Below, in pieces: positions 36,101-47,134 of a stretch of 64,000 nt of DNA. Under the pieces are notes generated by a model, which was not told the origin of the DNA, did no database searches, and saw nothing but the letters and a program-made list of their open reading frames with translations. Each line of letters starts with the position of its first letter. Position 1 is the stretch's first letter. Both the position numbers and the translations under genes were made by a program. Origin of the DNA: Paracyclopina nana (taxonomy: Eukaryota; Arthropoda; Copepoda; Cyclopoida; Cyclopettidae). The stretch is from the NCBI GenBank assembly GCA_019096065.1, contig JAGUCH010000009.1, positions 4,102,001-4,166,000 of the forward strand. The letters run 5' to 3'.

Positions 36101-39100
36101 AACGATCACGCGAAACGTGACTCATAATGCCAAATGCGAGATTGGAGCCACCCAGTGTAATTTTTGGCACACTTTTCGGATCAGATCATAAAGTATCTAA
36201 TAGCATCGTGGCTGTTGGATTTTATGCTATGAACGACAACAGAGGAATTTAAGAAGCTTCCGCAACTGTAAAATTAAAAGTAATTCGAGTCAATTTTTTC
36301 GTTTTGACTCTTCGCCAACGCTCTTCTAACCGTCAAGAGCGCAAGAAATATGGAATGTGTCACGTTTGTGGTCGTTGTTTTGCATGAATTAACCCTTTTG
36401 CCGCCTGACCCTGAATTCACTCAGCAGGCAAACGAGCGCGAAACTCGTGTAAATCGTGCAATATGGAAATTCATTATACCCAAACCAAATAACAACAAAG
36501 CCTTCTTCTTCGCATAAAAAACTGCACCATGCCAAATAAACAACGGTTTTTCCCTCCAAGAGCTTGCATTTTTAATTGCCAAATTGGAAAAACTTCATTG
36601 CGTTACCTGATATGAGCTTCAATATAGTATGATATTTGAGGGACTTGCCCTTTTATGGGAGGTGGTGACCTTAGACCAAAAATCACTTTGGGTAAAGGGT
36701 AGACACATATACCCACATCTTCTGGTATGACAAAGCCTTTGTCGTGCTCATAATTTATGCTTTTTCAATATCTCGCATGTTGCCATAATTCAAAGTCAAT
36801 ATTCACGCTCTGTCTCGCAAATGTCTCTACGTTTTTTCTCAACGTTTGTGCGCATCGAGGATTTTTGCGCGAAAACAAATACAAAATATAGCGCGAATTT
36901 CCACAGCCCCAAAAGCGCGCCATCTCTCGCTTTTTGGGGCCGTTCCTGCAGATATTGCGCAAATTTTGGCAAACAAACAAGTAATGGGCCATTATTTTTC
37001 TCCCCCTCGTTTTTAGTAGGTCAACTTTCATTCGTCTATCTCGTGTCTGTAAACGCTGAGATAAGCGTAACACGCAAGCTTTTTTGATGCAAGAGAAATT
37101 GGGAAACTTTTTACATCTAAACAATGACCCCCATTTATGGGTGAGTAAACTTAGCCGCATTTTCAATTGGTCTTCTTTGAAGTTTGAAACATCGAGTTTC
37201 GTGAAATCGCCGCAAGCAGAGCCAGTGGCGCTAGTGTCTTCAAAAATTGAGGCGCTGGGTCAAAATAAGTCAATTGTCGAGAGTGACTTTTCCTCGCACA
37301 ATAATAGATTTGTCAGAGCGATTTCAGATTTTCGAGGGTGTCAAGTTTTCCACGATGATGTCAATTGATGTTAGATTTCCCGGAAGGGTTTTGGGTCACA
37401 GTACACGAGTCCTGATAATAATGGTGGCGTGTTCAATATTGTGCCCATTCTTATTCTTGGGGTCTTGAACCTACTCAATCATTAAAGGGAAAGTCCATCA
37501 TAGCACAGTGGTCTAGTCCTGATCATCGCGTCATACCAGTCTGTATTTCATTATCAAAGTGCCCAAAGGCAAACTTTTTGCGAGAGGAGCCCCGGAAACC
37601 AGGTCAAAATTCGAGGCAAGCGAATTTTCCGACCCCCCAAAAAATGGCATCTTCTGGAAAACAATGCTGCATTCCCAAAAAGAGACAAAAGAGAGGCTTT
37701 TATGTTGGATGTGCAACTTGCTTGTTTAAGCTCGGTGGCTAATTTGAATTTGTGAAACTGAATCTCAAATTACAGTGTATTAAAGCAGCCAGACAGATGA
37801 TGGGAGATGCTCACGAAATTTCTTTTGTTTGGTTGCTCAGATTTATGCCCAGATTTGATAGCAGGCTCGATTTTTGATCAGAGTCCACTTTGGGTGAAAT
37901 TGCAACAAGTGATCTTGATATCCAGACATACACACTGGATAAGATATGGACACCAACCACTTTGCAAAAGATTGCTATCAAAACACGAGAATCGTGTGAG
38001 AAAAAATACTATCATCAATTCCGTTTCAACTTTGCCTCAGCACAAATGAAGTGCTGTGATGAAAAAATATTAGATTACTAAAGCTTTGCTGCTTTCCTGG
38101 ACCTATAACTGAAAATGTCGAAAAGCCATTTTGGAGTGGAGACAAAAAAAGCCTACAAGGAATCCAAATGCCTCAAATGCTGGCATGGAATCCTGAATCG
38201 ATTGAAATTGTGTGACCACAAAAAATAATACTATACCTCTTTGAGATGGGGACATTTTTAGATTGCAATCTGAACAAGCCGAAAAAAAACCGTTCACGTT
38301 TTTTGAAGACAACCACTTTGTCAGCCATTGATTTACTGACAGCAGCTACTTAACATCGTCTGACCCTTCTTTTATTCAATTTTGAGCCAATTACCGAGCC
38401 TTTGGTTAATTGTGTGCTTCTTTGTTATCACCTCGTTGAAAAATGTCAAAAAACTCAAATCAAATACAAGCTCGGTATATTTACGATTTTTCTGCAAATC
38501 TGCGATACTACATGAAATTAATGCAACTAAAAGCTATTTTTTCAGTATTCCCTTAATAAAGAGTAATTTATTTAAATATTGCTGGGCAACGTTGTTTTGG
38601 CCTTTGTTGTGGCTTCTTTTCAGCAGCTGACTCAGCCGAGTTGACCAGTCACAACAATTCAGCGCGAGCAGTTGATGTTTACACTCGTGAGGTGAAATTC
38701 AATTGTTTTTAAAAGCGGATGTTGGTTCGCTCAAAACCAATACTACATGATGGTCAAGTCGAATTATCTCAATTTTGAGCAATAATTGCGGCTACGCGAG
38801 TACACGCCTCGGTGTGTCAATACAGTGCAGTGGTGAAAATCAGGCCCCATTTCCACGGACAGGAAAACAAATAGTGACTGAGAAATCTGGTAAGAAACTC
38901 TGTGCGCATTTCAAAATTACGTTTAAAGCTAGGTAGCATTATAGCAGAGAATTATGCAAGCGTAGAACTTCTAGGAAAAATTTCACCTTGATGCACTAAT
39001 GACTATTTCATCTCATGCTTGTTTAGATGAAAAAAAGTCTGTCTCAGTGTGAATCCCAGGAGACGAGAGGCAAAAAAGTGCTGCGCGCGCCTGGATGACA

Positions 39101-42100
39101 AATTATTCAGAATCCTTTGCTTGGAATTTGTTAGCTTGCCAGCTTCCTTGGCTCTTTTCAATTATCATATCTTTGAAAAAGGTGGGTTCTTTTGCCACCA
39201 TTTCTCAGCTGCTCACAATGTTTAAAATTCTTAAAAGAAAATATTCAAGTGCTCTTGAGTCTTGATGTTAGTAGAGGTTTTTTTCAAGCTGGCCTAGAAG
39301 CAAAAGGTGACTGGATTTTTTCCGGGAAAAGGGGGTGAAAGTTATCAATAATTTGTGGGATCTCATAACATGCAACATTGGGGGGTCAGTGGAATGGTTC
39401 ACCATTTCTCTTCAGATGTGTAACCCTTTTCCTCAAATATTTTTCTCATCACACTGATGAACTCTCAATGGGGGTTCTCTTGTCATGGTCAGAAGCTATA
39501 TGAATGATCCCATTTTTCCTCCACTTCCAAGTGTGAGAAATTTTGGCTGAGGCTTCCATTGTCATGTCAATGCTCATTTCACCATTGAACTCCACAAAGA
39601 TTTTAGGAGCACTTTGTGAGTAGAAGTAGTACCCACGTGCTCAGCTCTGAGAGAGTGAGTAATGGTTGTGAGAAGGCATTTGAAAATAGCCTATTTTCAC
39701 TATGGCTACGGATTCCGAATTCTTTCCGGTGTAATTTAGTGCCAAGCTGGAAGTGCCACTTTAAAGTACATAAACGCATTAAGAGAAAAAACCCGAGGAT
39801 TTGGGCTGTAATTGGGTCCTGCTCCACCTTCTACCATTAATACCAGCAAAAAAAAGAATTCTAGAAATGAATTCATAGCCTTTTTTAAGGATGCTTTGGC
39901 TGACAAATTTCCCAGTCTTGGCTCTCCTAATTCATTTCATTGTGTTTCTTTTGGCAGCATCTTCTGCTGCTGTGATTTACTGTGAAAAGTGGTTAACATT
40001 TATCCCTCGTTTATTCTTGGATGTCATTCTGCCTTTTAGGGGGCTCTCCCTCGAGAAGAAGCTTTATAAAACGAGACCTAGGAATTTTTGTACTTGATCT
40101 GCGAAGCATTCTTTAAATGGGCATTTTGACGGGTTTGCATCCTTAGTCTGGTTTATTAGATGATGGGGAAAGTCGATCCCTCCTTATTGAGGGTGATCAT
40201 TAAAAAGCTTGTAAAAGATGCACTTGCAACCGTTTCAAAAGTAGGAATCTGTGGGAAACCAAAGAGTGAGAGACGAAGGCCCTACTCATTTAACGTAAGA
40301 AAAAATACGTAGTGAAACGTCTTTGACTGAATGTCATACTTTCATTATTCATTTATGCAGGATTGCAAAACGTTTCATGTCCTACGAGCAGATGACAAGG
40401 GCCATGTCTACAGAGTAAAACATCTTCGTTTTTCTTTGATTGTGCTGAGGCGCATTTTTTGGCATCGTTTCTCGTTAACTTTTCGGCTTCTTGGCATGGG
40501 GCATGACCATGACATCTATCCAAAGCAACACTTTTTGACCCAAGCAGCCTCGCCGGTCATTTGTCTATCCCCAGCATGACCTTCAAAGCTTCCACCAACA
40601 CCATTTGATTTATTAAACGCACATAATAATCCCATTTATACTTGTAAAGCAAAATGGCAGCAATGACACACAACAGCCGCAGCCATTTATTTTTCGACTG
40701 CTTTTATCTTTGGGCTGAATCTTCCAAAACATCGGACATAACTCTCACTTTATCTCTGGTTAATGGGGAAAATAAGGAAGTCCCTTTCTTGGCCCGGCTC
40801 AAGGATGTCTTGTTGTTTTTATTCGAGGTTGCGTGACTATTGCGAGAAGAAAAATATTCCGCGCTGCCTCAAGTGGCTCAATCTTGGAAAATAAAGGCGG
40901 GAAACCTTATAAAAAGCTCATTCTCTTGATCTGAGGGTGGTCTGTGTTGAAGCATTTTGTCTCGCCACTTCAAATGTGGTGTATGACAGGTAATTGTTTG
41001 CACTCCTGAATTTTTACCTTTTTCTCCATGAAATTCTGGAGGGAAAAATCGTTGAAATTCAGGACTAAGGGTGGTCAATGATAGCAGTAAATGGCTTCCC
41101 AATATGGCCTTATAAGTATATTATATCAAATGGCTTCTGATAAGCGATCTCGTACCCCCTAAAGTCTAAGAAACCGTTTGTCAGATTGCAGATTCATGTT
41201 CGTTGGATGAGTGCCATCTTCGGATGCAAACTGCACTCAAAATTCTGTCTAGTGAAGTTCACTGTGGGGGGAAATAGCTCCTCTCTGCTAGTTCTTCTCC
41301 TTAAGATGCCCACATAGGCTTTATTGCAAGCTACATGCAATAGTGGCCATTTTCGGCAGAATTACCCCAGTGTGGAGCCTAAAAAATATTTCTCCCTTTC
41401 TTACATTGGCGGTCATGCCTGCCATAAAAATCGTCTAGAATGATGTCTAAAGTTGGTCAGCTAAAATGTGGACCAAAAAGACTTTTTAACAGCAATTGAC
41501 TTCAAAATTATTGCCAAAAGTGCTAATATAACACTGGAATCAGCTTGTCCTTGCGCATTTCCTATCCGAGTTTTTGCCAACGTTGCTTGAAAACTCTGCT
41601 GCAGCTCACTGTGGGGCATTTGCCTCAAAAACGACCCAATGATAGGTTAAATTTTTCTTCCTGTGTCAAAATTTGATGAATGGTGGATGATGGAATGGAT
41701 CTAAAGCTGCCAATCATGTCTTGGGCCATTTTGTTGCTATATTCAAGTTGGCACGCAAATGTGTGAATTTCCTGCATATGAAGGCTCTAATTTTCTGTCC
41801 AAGGCCAATTTCATGATTGGCGTTTGAGCGAAGCCGCGCGCGTCTTCTTCTGCTAGTGTCAAAAAGGCAACACTCGTCAATTACTGTCCATTTTCATGAA
41901 TTGATGAATTAAATCTGGTCCAAATTTGGGTCCTCTCATATTATAGATCTGATTGAGGTTTGATTGCACTAGAACTTCCAAAATAAGCTAGGGCCAAAAT
42001 TCGATCACTGAAGCATTAATCTAAAGTGAGCTAAGCCTCATTTATGCAATTTTTAGCCCTGACCAGCTCTAATTTCATTTTGAAAATCCAATCTTCATGC

Positions 42101-43698
42101 TGCATTTGCGCGGAATTTACAAGGTGGCAAGGACAGAAGCTTTTAAAAATGCATACTCCCTCTTATAATATTGACTTGGCAAATTCGTTGTGATGATGAC
42201 TTAACAGATAGAGATCTGAATGCATAGCCTACATAAAATGTGGAGGTACTATATGGATGTGTCTTGAAAAATGGGTCTGTTTTTCCTCATCAGAGCAGAA
42301 TTAAGCATGCTTATAAGGGTTCCCAGACACGCGTAATAGCTTCAAAAATTACCACACTGCTCCAAAAGTAATGACACTCGAGTGTGTAGAACACACCCTC
42401 ATTTCACAGATCTTTTCTCCTCAACCTCGTCTGCATTCGTTTTTGACGAGCACCAGAATATGTCCTATTTAGTTTATTTTTTCCTTTAAATCCGTATATT
42501 CCTCCAATTACTTATGGTCCCAATTAAAATGGAGTGGATTTGAATTAATCTTTGACACTCCAAAACTTGTTCATCTATAATTATCTCTTTTTTATTTTTA
42601 ACGATTTTTTGCCACTTTGCCTTTTAAGTTGGCTTTTCGTTAGAATGGTACCCATGCATATATAACCTCCAATTTGGTATATCAGCTCGCTTAAATTAGA
42701 GTCTTGTCAATCGTAACAAAAGCCACATCAATGGGATCGACTTTTTGTAGGCTGTCATTAGAGTTGTTGTTTGCATACAAAGTCAGCCATCAATGGCAGC
42801 TGGTGAGTTTTTTTTCCAGCTCTCTATCATTATTTGGATAAGGTTGTACTCGGTTTTTTGCTCTCCCAAAATTGAAACCGTGGGCCGTGACGTCACTCAG
42901 TGGCATTGCTTTTTCACTTCAGAAAAGCTAAAGCGGATCAGCCCACTGTGCGCAATATTTTGGATATGTGTCAGAAAAAACGTGGCTTAATAAAGTCATG
43001 TGTAATGAAAGATCAATATCTGGAGTTATTGGGTTTCAAAAAACAGCTGCTCTCTAGGCATCAGCCCACTTTTGATATAGTATACTCATTTCCAGATTGC
43101 CATGGCAATCAATCTTTTTATTCAGCAGCTGACCAGAAAATAGTATTATTTTATGCCCAGGTTTTTATGATTGCCCAAGAAGCAACACCTGGAATGCATT
43201 CAGATTAATGGAACTGATTGGCACAATAAAAAAGCCCAAAAGTTAGCCTATGTTTTTCATCTCCTGACATAGATTTGTAAAACCTCAAAGTTAATTAAGC
43301 TTCGATTTTGGCAATTTGCTCCCGTTTTCTCACTGGAGGTATCAGGCCTATGCTAGGCTTTCAAGGCCTATTTTGCTTGTAAACGAGTTCTTAAAGCCAC
43401 TGAAAAAGAAGAAGTTATGATTGCCTTTATTGCAAGCTTCCGTTCCGCTTCTTCTTTGTAAACTTTGTTTGAGCATTTGTGAATTGTGAGAGAGGTCAAA
43501 GGATATCAAAGTCCCGAGAAGTAGCAAGAAGGGGACATATCACAATAAGGAAGACGTCGTCGCTTTAATGAGCATCCTCTTATCGTGATGACACACAATG
43601 GGCAAAGAATTGTTCCACCATCCCCACCAGAAATTAGCCCAAATGTAAACACACGAAAATGAGTCCCCCATTTTTACACAGAGGCGCTGCATACACAG
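27144..43698. other. long gene-poor interval
   Basis: The first stretch is the 3' flank of the fusion gene; I see no AATAAA close to its stop. A possible degenerate inverted repeat lies at 27169-27273. No other supportable gene is visible. Open frames at 30511-30834 (-), 31198-31539 (both strands) and 36765-37166 (-) lack domains and convincing splice sites. The subregion 35.5-37.4 kb is locally richer in CG dinucleotides than its surroundings, and might contain a promoter or an undetected exon. Confidence 0.4.
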
Positions 43699-43701
43699 TT
43701 A

Positions 43702-43923
43702 GGCCCTGTTCACCTGCATTATTATCAGCAAAATAACGCGCGATATTATGATGAAATTTGCAAATATGTGGTATTTGTAAAATCATTTTTAAGATTTTGA
43801 CTTCGGAATCGGAATATTGGAACCAAAAGCCATCCTACACCTATATAAAAATTCTCAGTTTCTCAGTATTTCTCTCCAATATTTTGCCAAAATAACGGCC
43901 ATAATAAGCAGGTGAACAGGCCC
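43702..43923. mobile_element. Tourist-like MITE (PIF/Harbinger type), 222 bp
   Basis: The ends are inverted repeats: GGCCCTGTTCACCTGC at 43702-43717 and its near-exact reverse complement at 43908-43923 (one mismatch, followed inward by matching TTATTAT). The element is flanked by TTA on both sides (43699-43701 and 43924-43926), the 3-bp target duplication typical of PIF/Harbinger elements. There is no coding capacity, so it would be a non-autonomous miniature element. A relative lies at 61897-62107. Confidence 0.75.
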
Positions 43924-45388
43924 TTAAAGGCCCCCTACATCGAAAATTTAAGCCCTCAAAAAGTCATGATTTGTTTTGTGGGAGTAAAATTATCTTTTCC
44001 ACATTGTTGCACTTAAAAGTAGGCAAATGTCGGCTTATACCGAATGTAAAATTCGTCTTCGGGCCTAAAATGTTGAAAAAAGGAATGGCAATAGATAGCA
44101 AAGTTTACCCATGAAAATGCAGCTCAGGATCATGTTTTAGAATATTTAGGAATGATAGCAAACCATGCCTTTTGTAAGGTTGGTGGGGGAGAAACGCCGT
44201 ATGCTACTACTGTGCACATTTGTTGCTGAGCACATGTAACGTAATTTTGATGGTACACACTCAATTAGTTGCAACCTTGAACTTCATTTGCTTCAGCTAC
44301 ATTACAAATGTGACATGTCTATTATTAGCACCATTATCATCATCTTGCTACTTACAAAATTGGAATTACGTACGGTCTGTTTTTCATGCGTCTTCTTCAA
44401 TTTCAATTTTACACTTGCTGTATTAAAGCCATTAATCCAGGAATAAAAAAATACTACGTACGATCCAAAAGTGCGTAATATTTTGCTATCCTCGGCCAAG
44501 GTGTTGAAGCCCATCTTTATTGGTTGAAGGTTTTGTGTTTATGCTCTTTTTGCAATGATCAATCACTTCACTTTATGCGGTATCTTTTTACATAATAGTC
44601 AGCCTTGAAGCCCAAGCAAAAATATTGGGCCTTTTCATGCTCGTTTTTTCACTTGAGCTCATCCATGAGAAATTGAAGTGCAATTGATTACTATGCTTCT
44701 ACGCTGATGAAGAAGTAAATTGGAAAAATAATTTTTGAAGGCTGCAAAGAAGCAGAAGAAAATTAATTTCCTTTGTGCTGCTGAGATATCACGATTTGAT
44801 TTCTGCTTAATTCAAATGTTGCTGCCATTGCTATGATATGCTGCAAGCAATCATGTTTGCATTAAATTGATGACTTTTGAACTCAATTAGCCCACCGCAC
44901 AGTTAATCTTCGGTTGGAGCCAAAAAAATATTGCATTTTGCAATCCATACAGTCTTTTTTCAGGAGCTCTACTAGAGTCGAACCTTAAGCAGGCTGCCTT
45001 GATTGATGAGCAGGTTTTTTCGTCCTCCACAAGATGATCAGATAAATTCGGGAATTGTGCCAATTAAATCTTTTTTATTATCAAGCTAGCAAAATTATAT
45101 ACCAATGACTTTTCACAGTGGAAGAAAATTACAATACAAGCTACTTAACATAAAAAATATCGTTCACTTTTGTTGATATCATAAGTAGATAGCAGCAATT
45201 TTTTTCAAAAAAATGTCACTTTGTCACTTTGTCCATGCATAATGCATAATATTTCTTGAACAAGAAAGGTCTCACACTATACTGACTTTCATTGTTGGAA
45301 CCGGGCGGGACCAAAAGTAGTTCAACTCCAAATATTAATAAAAGACTGCTTACATATCTTATGGCATTTTTTATAAAGGAGCACGGCA
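43924..45388. other. intergenic DNA
   Basis: I see no supportable gene or repeat between the MITE and the 3' end of the seven-transmembrane gene. No clear AATAAA on the minus strand was found close to that gene's stop. Confidence 0.45.
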
Positions 45389-46671
45389 CTAGAACAATTG
45401 GTACACGGTTACAAACACCTTTGGCTTATGGATGAAGTACATTGTGGGCAAACTTACAGCACCAAGGGAATAAATGATAAGAAATGTCTGAAGTCCTGTC
45501 GGTTCATAGGCAAATAGTACATGAATAAAGGTTATTGAAATTAATAAAATTGCTAACATTGCCAATAGCATGAAACCCCCAATACTCAGAACACTTTCAT
45601 TATGTGACTGGTTGTTGATGCCTTGCATTGGTGCCAATTGTGGAGTCATTTGATTTTTGATTTGTAGCTTCTTGTAGCCGATGAAGAGACTGGACATCAA
45701 TATTGTGGCTGCGACAATCATCCCTGGTAGACGTATGCAGCTGTAATGGGATAATAGGGTGTTCATCTATGCCTCGTTTCCTTAAAATCTTACGACAGCC
45801 TTAAACGAAATGCTTAAGTTTTCGTACTTCTGATTAATCAAAACACTTCTTGCTCACATGACCAAAAGAGGTCGGAAAAGTGGTCTAATTGAAGCTATGA
45901 AAAGTCAGTAAAAATGGTCAGTTCTGAAATAGGAGGCTTAAGTAAAACGCAATATAACTGAATGAAAAAAATTTCCTTGGTAAGTGAACACAGCATAAAA
46001 GAGGGGAAAATGACGAATCAGACGCTATATAAAGACCGCATAATTTTTTCTGCAATAATCAAGCCATGCTTGTATTTGAGATGATTTGCTTACTAGAAGT
46101 GAACTGTGTTGTGAAAGTCATCCCTTGCTGCGTTCATCCCACGTAGAGCAGCAACATAAGGATTTGTGGAAAACTCTACCAAATAGATTCTTGTCAGATT
46201 GACCAAGCAGGCAACTAAAAGGGTCCACGTCCTCAGGAAAAAGCTTACGAATTCATCATTGACCAGTGCCATTCTTGGCCAATGGAAGATTTGCAGAGTC
46301 TTCAAGACAAAGATCAGTGCGATTGACACAGCGACGCTCCACATGCTAATTGAAGTTGCAAGCAGTGCCCAGTAACTTGCAAATTCCCCTAAGAAGCAAT
46401 TCATTTAGCTAGTTTGCGCTTTTAAGGTAATTTTCTTACCGATTGGCTCGACCACTAACGCATAAAACAAAAATGGGATTGCAGCAAAATTGAAGGATAG
46501 GGTATGTTCAAAGATCCAGCTAGCCAGTATGTTAGAGATACTCCTTTTTTGGGGGTCCATTCCATACTTCTCATAAAGAATGAGACCCAACAGAAGTCCA
46601 TTGCTACCGGTTTCAATCAGACTCAGCAGAGCCGCAAAAATCAGCTTTGCAGCAACAGAATATTCGTGCAT
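45389..46671 (-). CDS. seven-transmembrane receptor-like protein (292 aa)
   Basis: Three exons: 46671-46440, 46388-46094, 45740-45389. The introns are 51 bp and 353 bp, both GT-AG, and phases match at both joins. The 292-residue product has seven hydrophobic segments at roughly 7-33, 47-74, 81-107, 122-145, 179-200, 224-250 and 257-280, with polar loops between them. That is the topology of a G-protein-coupled receptor. The last segment ends LPTMYFIHKPKVF, which resembles the NPxxY region of rhodopsin-like receptors with the Asn replaced. SNILA in segment 2 and a basic step after segment 3 (VLKTLQIF) also resemble that class loosely. A DRY motif is absent. Family and ligand cannot be assigned; another multi-pass membrane protein is possible. 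The ATG at 46669-46671 gives a short extracellular N-terminus and no signal peptide. Confidence 0.7.
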
Positions 46672-46766
46672 TTTAACCGACCTTATGGCTAGATGAATTT
46701 ACTGAAACGATCCTGCTCGAATGGAATTGATGCAGTGAATATTACCATAAGGACGTGGACTTCAGA

Positions 46767-46773
46767 CTTTATA
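46767..46773 (-). promoter_or_regulatory. TATA box of the seven-transmembrane gene
   Basis: The minus strand reads TATAAAG here, 96 bp upstream of the ATG at 46671. A start site about 30 bp downstream would give a leader of around 65 bases. Confidence 0.45.
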
Positions 46774-46879
46774 GAGAGAGGTTAAAAGAGAGAAGAGAAA
46801 CATGGCGCGATTTGTTGAAGAGCTTTTATGAAGCTCTTGAAGCAAATCCCTCTTTTCATATTGAAAGCTAGCTCTTTAA

Positions 46880-47130
46880 TGCCCTGTTCATGTATTAAGA
46901 ATGCTTAAGGTATGGAAAAAACTTGGAGCTAAGTAAATGCTCAACATTTCAAGCAAAGTAGCTGCTTTTTGTGAATGTTGAGTAAAATCACCGGTTTTCG
47001 TTGCATAATATTTACCTTAGCTTAGCTAATTTTACCTTAGCTTAGCTTTTTCCGGCAATATGAGAACGGCCTATTTTTTGTAAGACTTCTAAAGTTACAA
47101 CTGAAATAGTCGTTGTACATGAACAGGGCA
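46880..47130. mobile_element. MITE-like element with perfect 15-bp inverted ends, 251 bp
   Basis: TGCCCTGTTCATGTA at 46880-46894 and its perfect reverse complement at 47116-47130 bound a non-coding 251-bp segment. TTAA flanks both sides (46876-46879, 47131-47134). The flanks fit either a piggyBac-type TTAA duplication or the 3-bp TTA/TAA duplication of PIF/Harbinger elements. The CCTGTTCA in its ends is shared with the elements at 43.7 and 61.9 kb, which favours Harbinger/Tourist. A 20-bp tandem duplication lies inside. Confidence 0.7.
47011..47047. repeat. 20-bp tandem duplication inside the MITE-like element
   Basis: A 20-bp unit beginning TTTACCTTAGCTTAGCTAAT is followed directly by a second, slightly truncated copy. 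It probably arose by slippage within the element. Confidence 0.8.
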
Positions 47131-47134
47131 TTAA

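Noticed and set aside
36765..37166. 133-codon open frame on the minus strand
   Set aside because: It is rich in Arg, Lys and Cys from a CG-rich, stop-poor stretch, and an 88-codon frame overlaps it on the other strand. Composition rather than coding probably explains it.
44941..45060. GGTTCGACTC-like word on the minus strand as a tRNA B box
   Set aside because: No matching A box, acceptor stem or cloverleaf could be formed around it. No tRNA or rRNA gene was recognised anywhere in the window.
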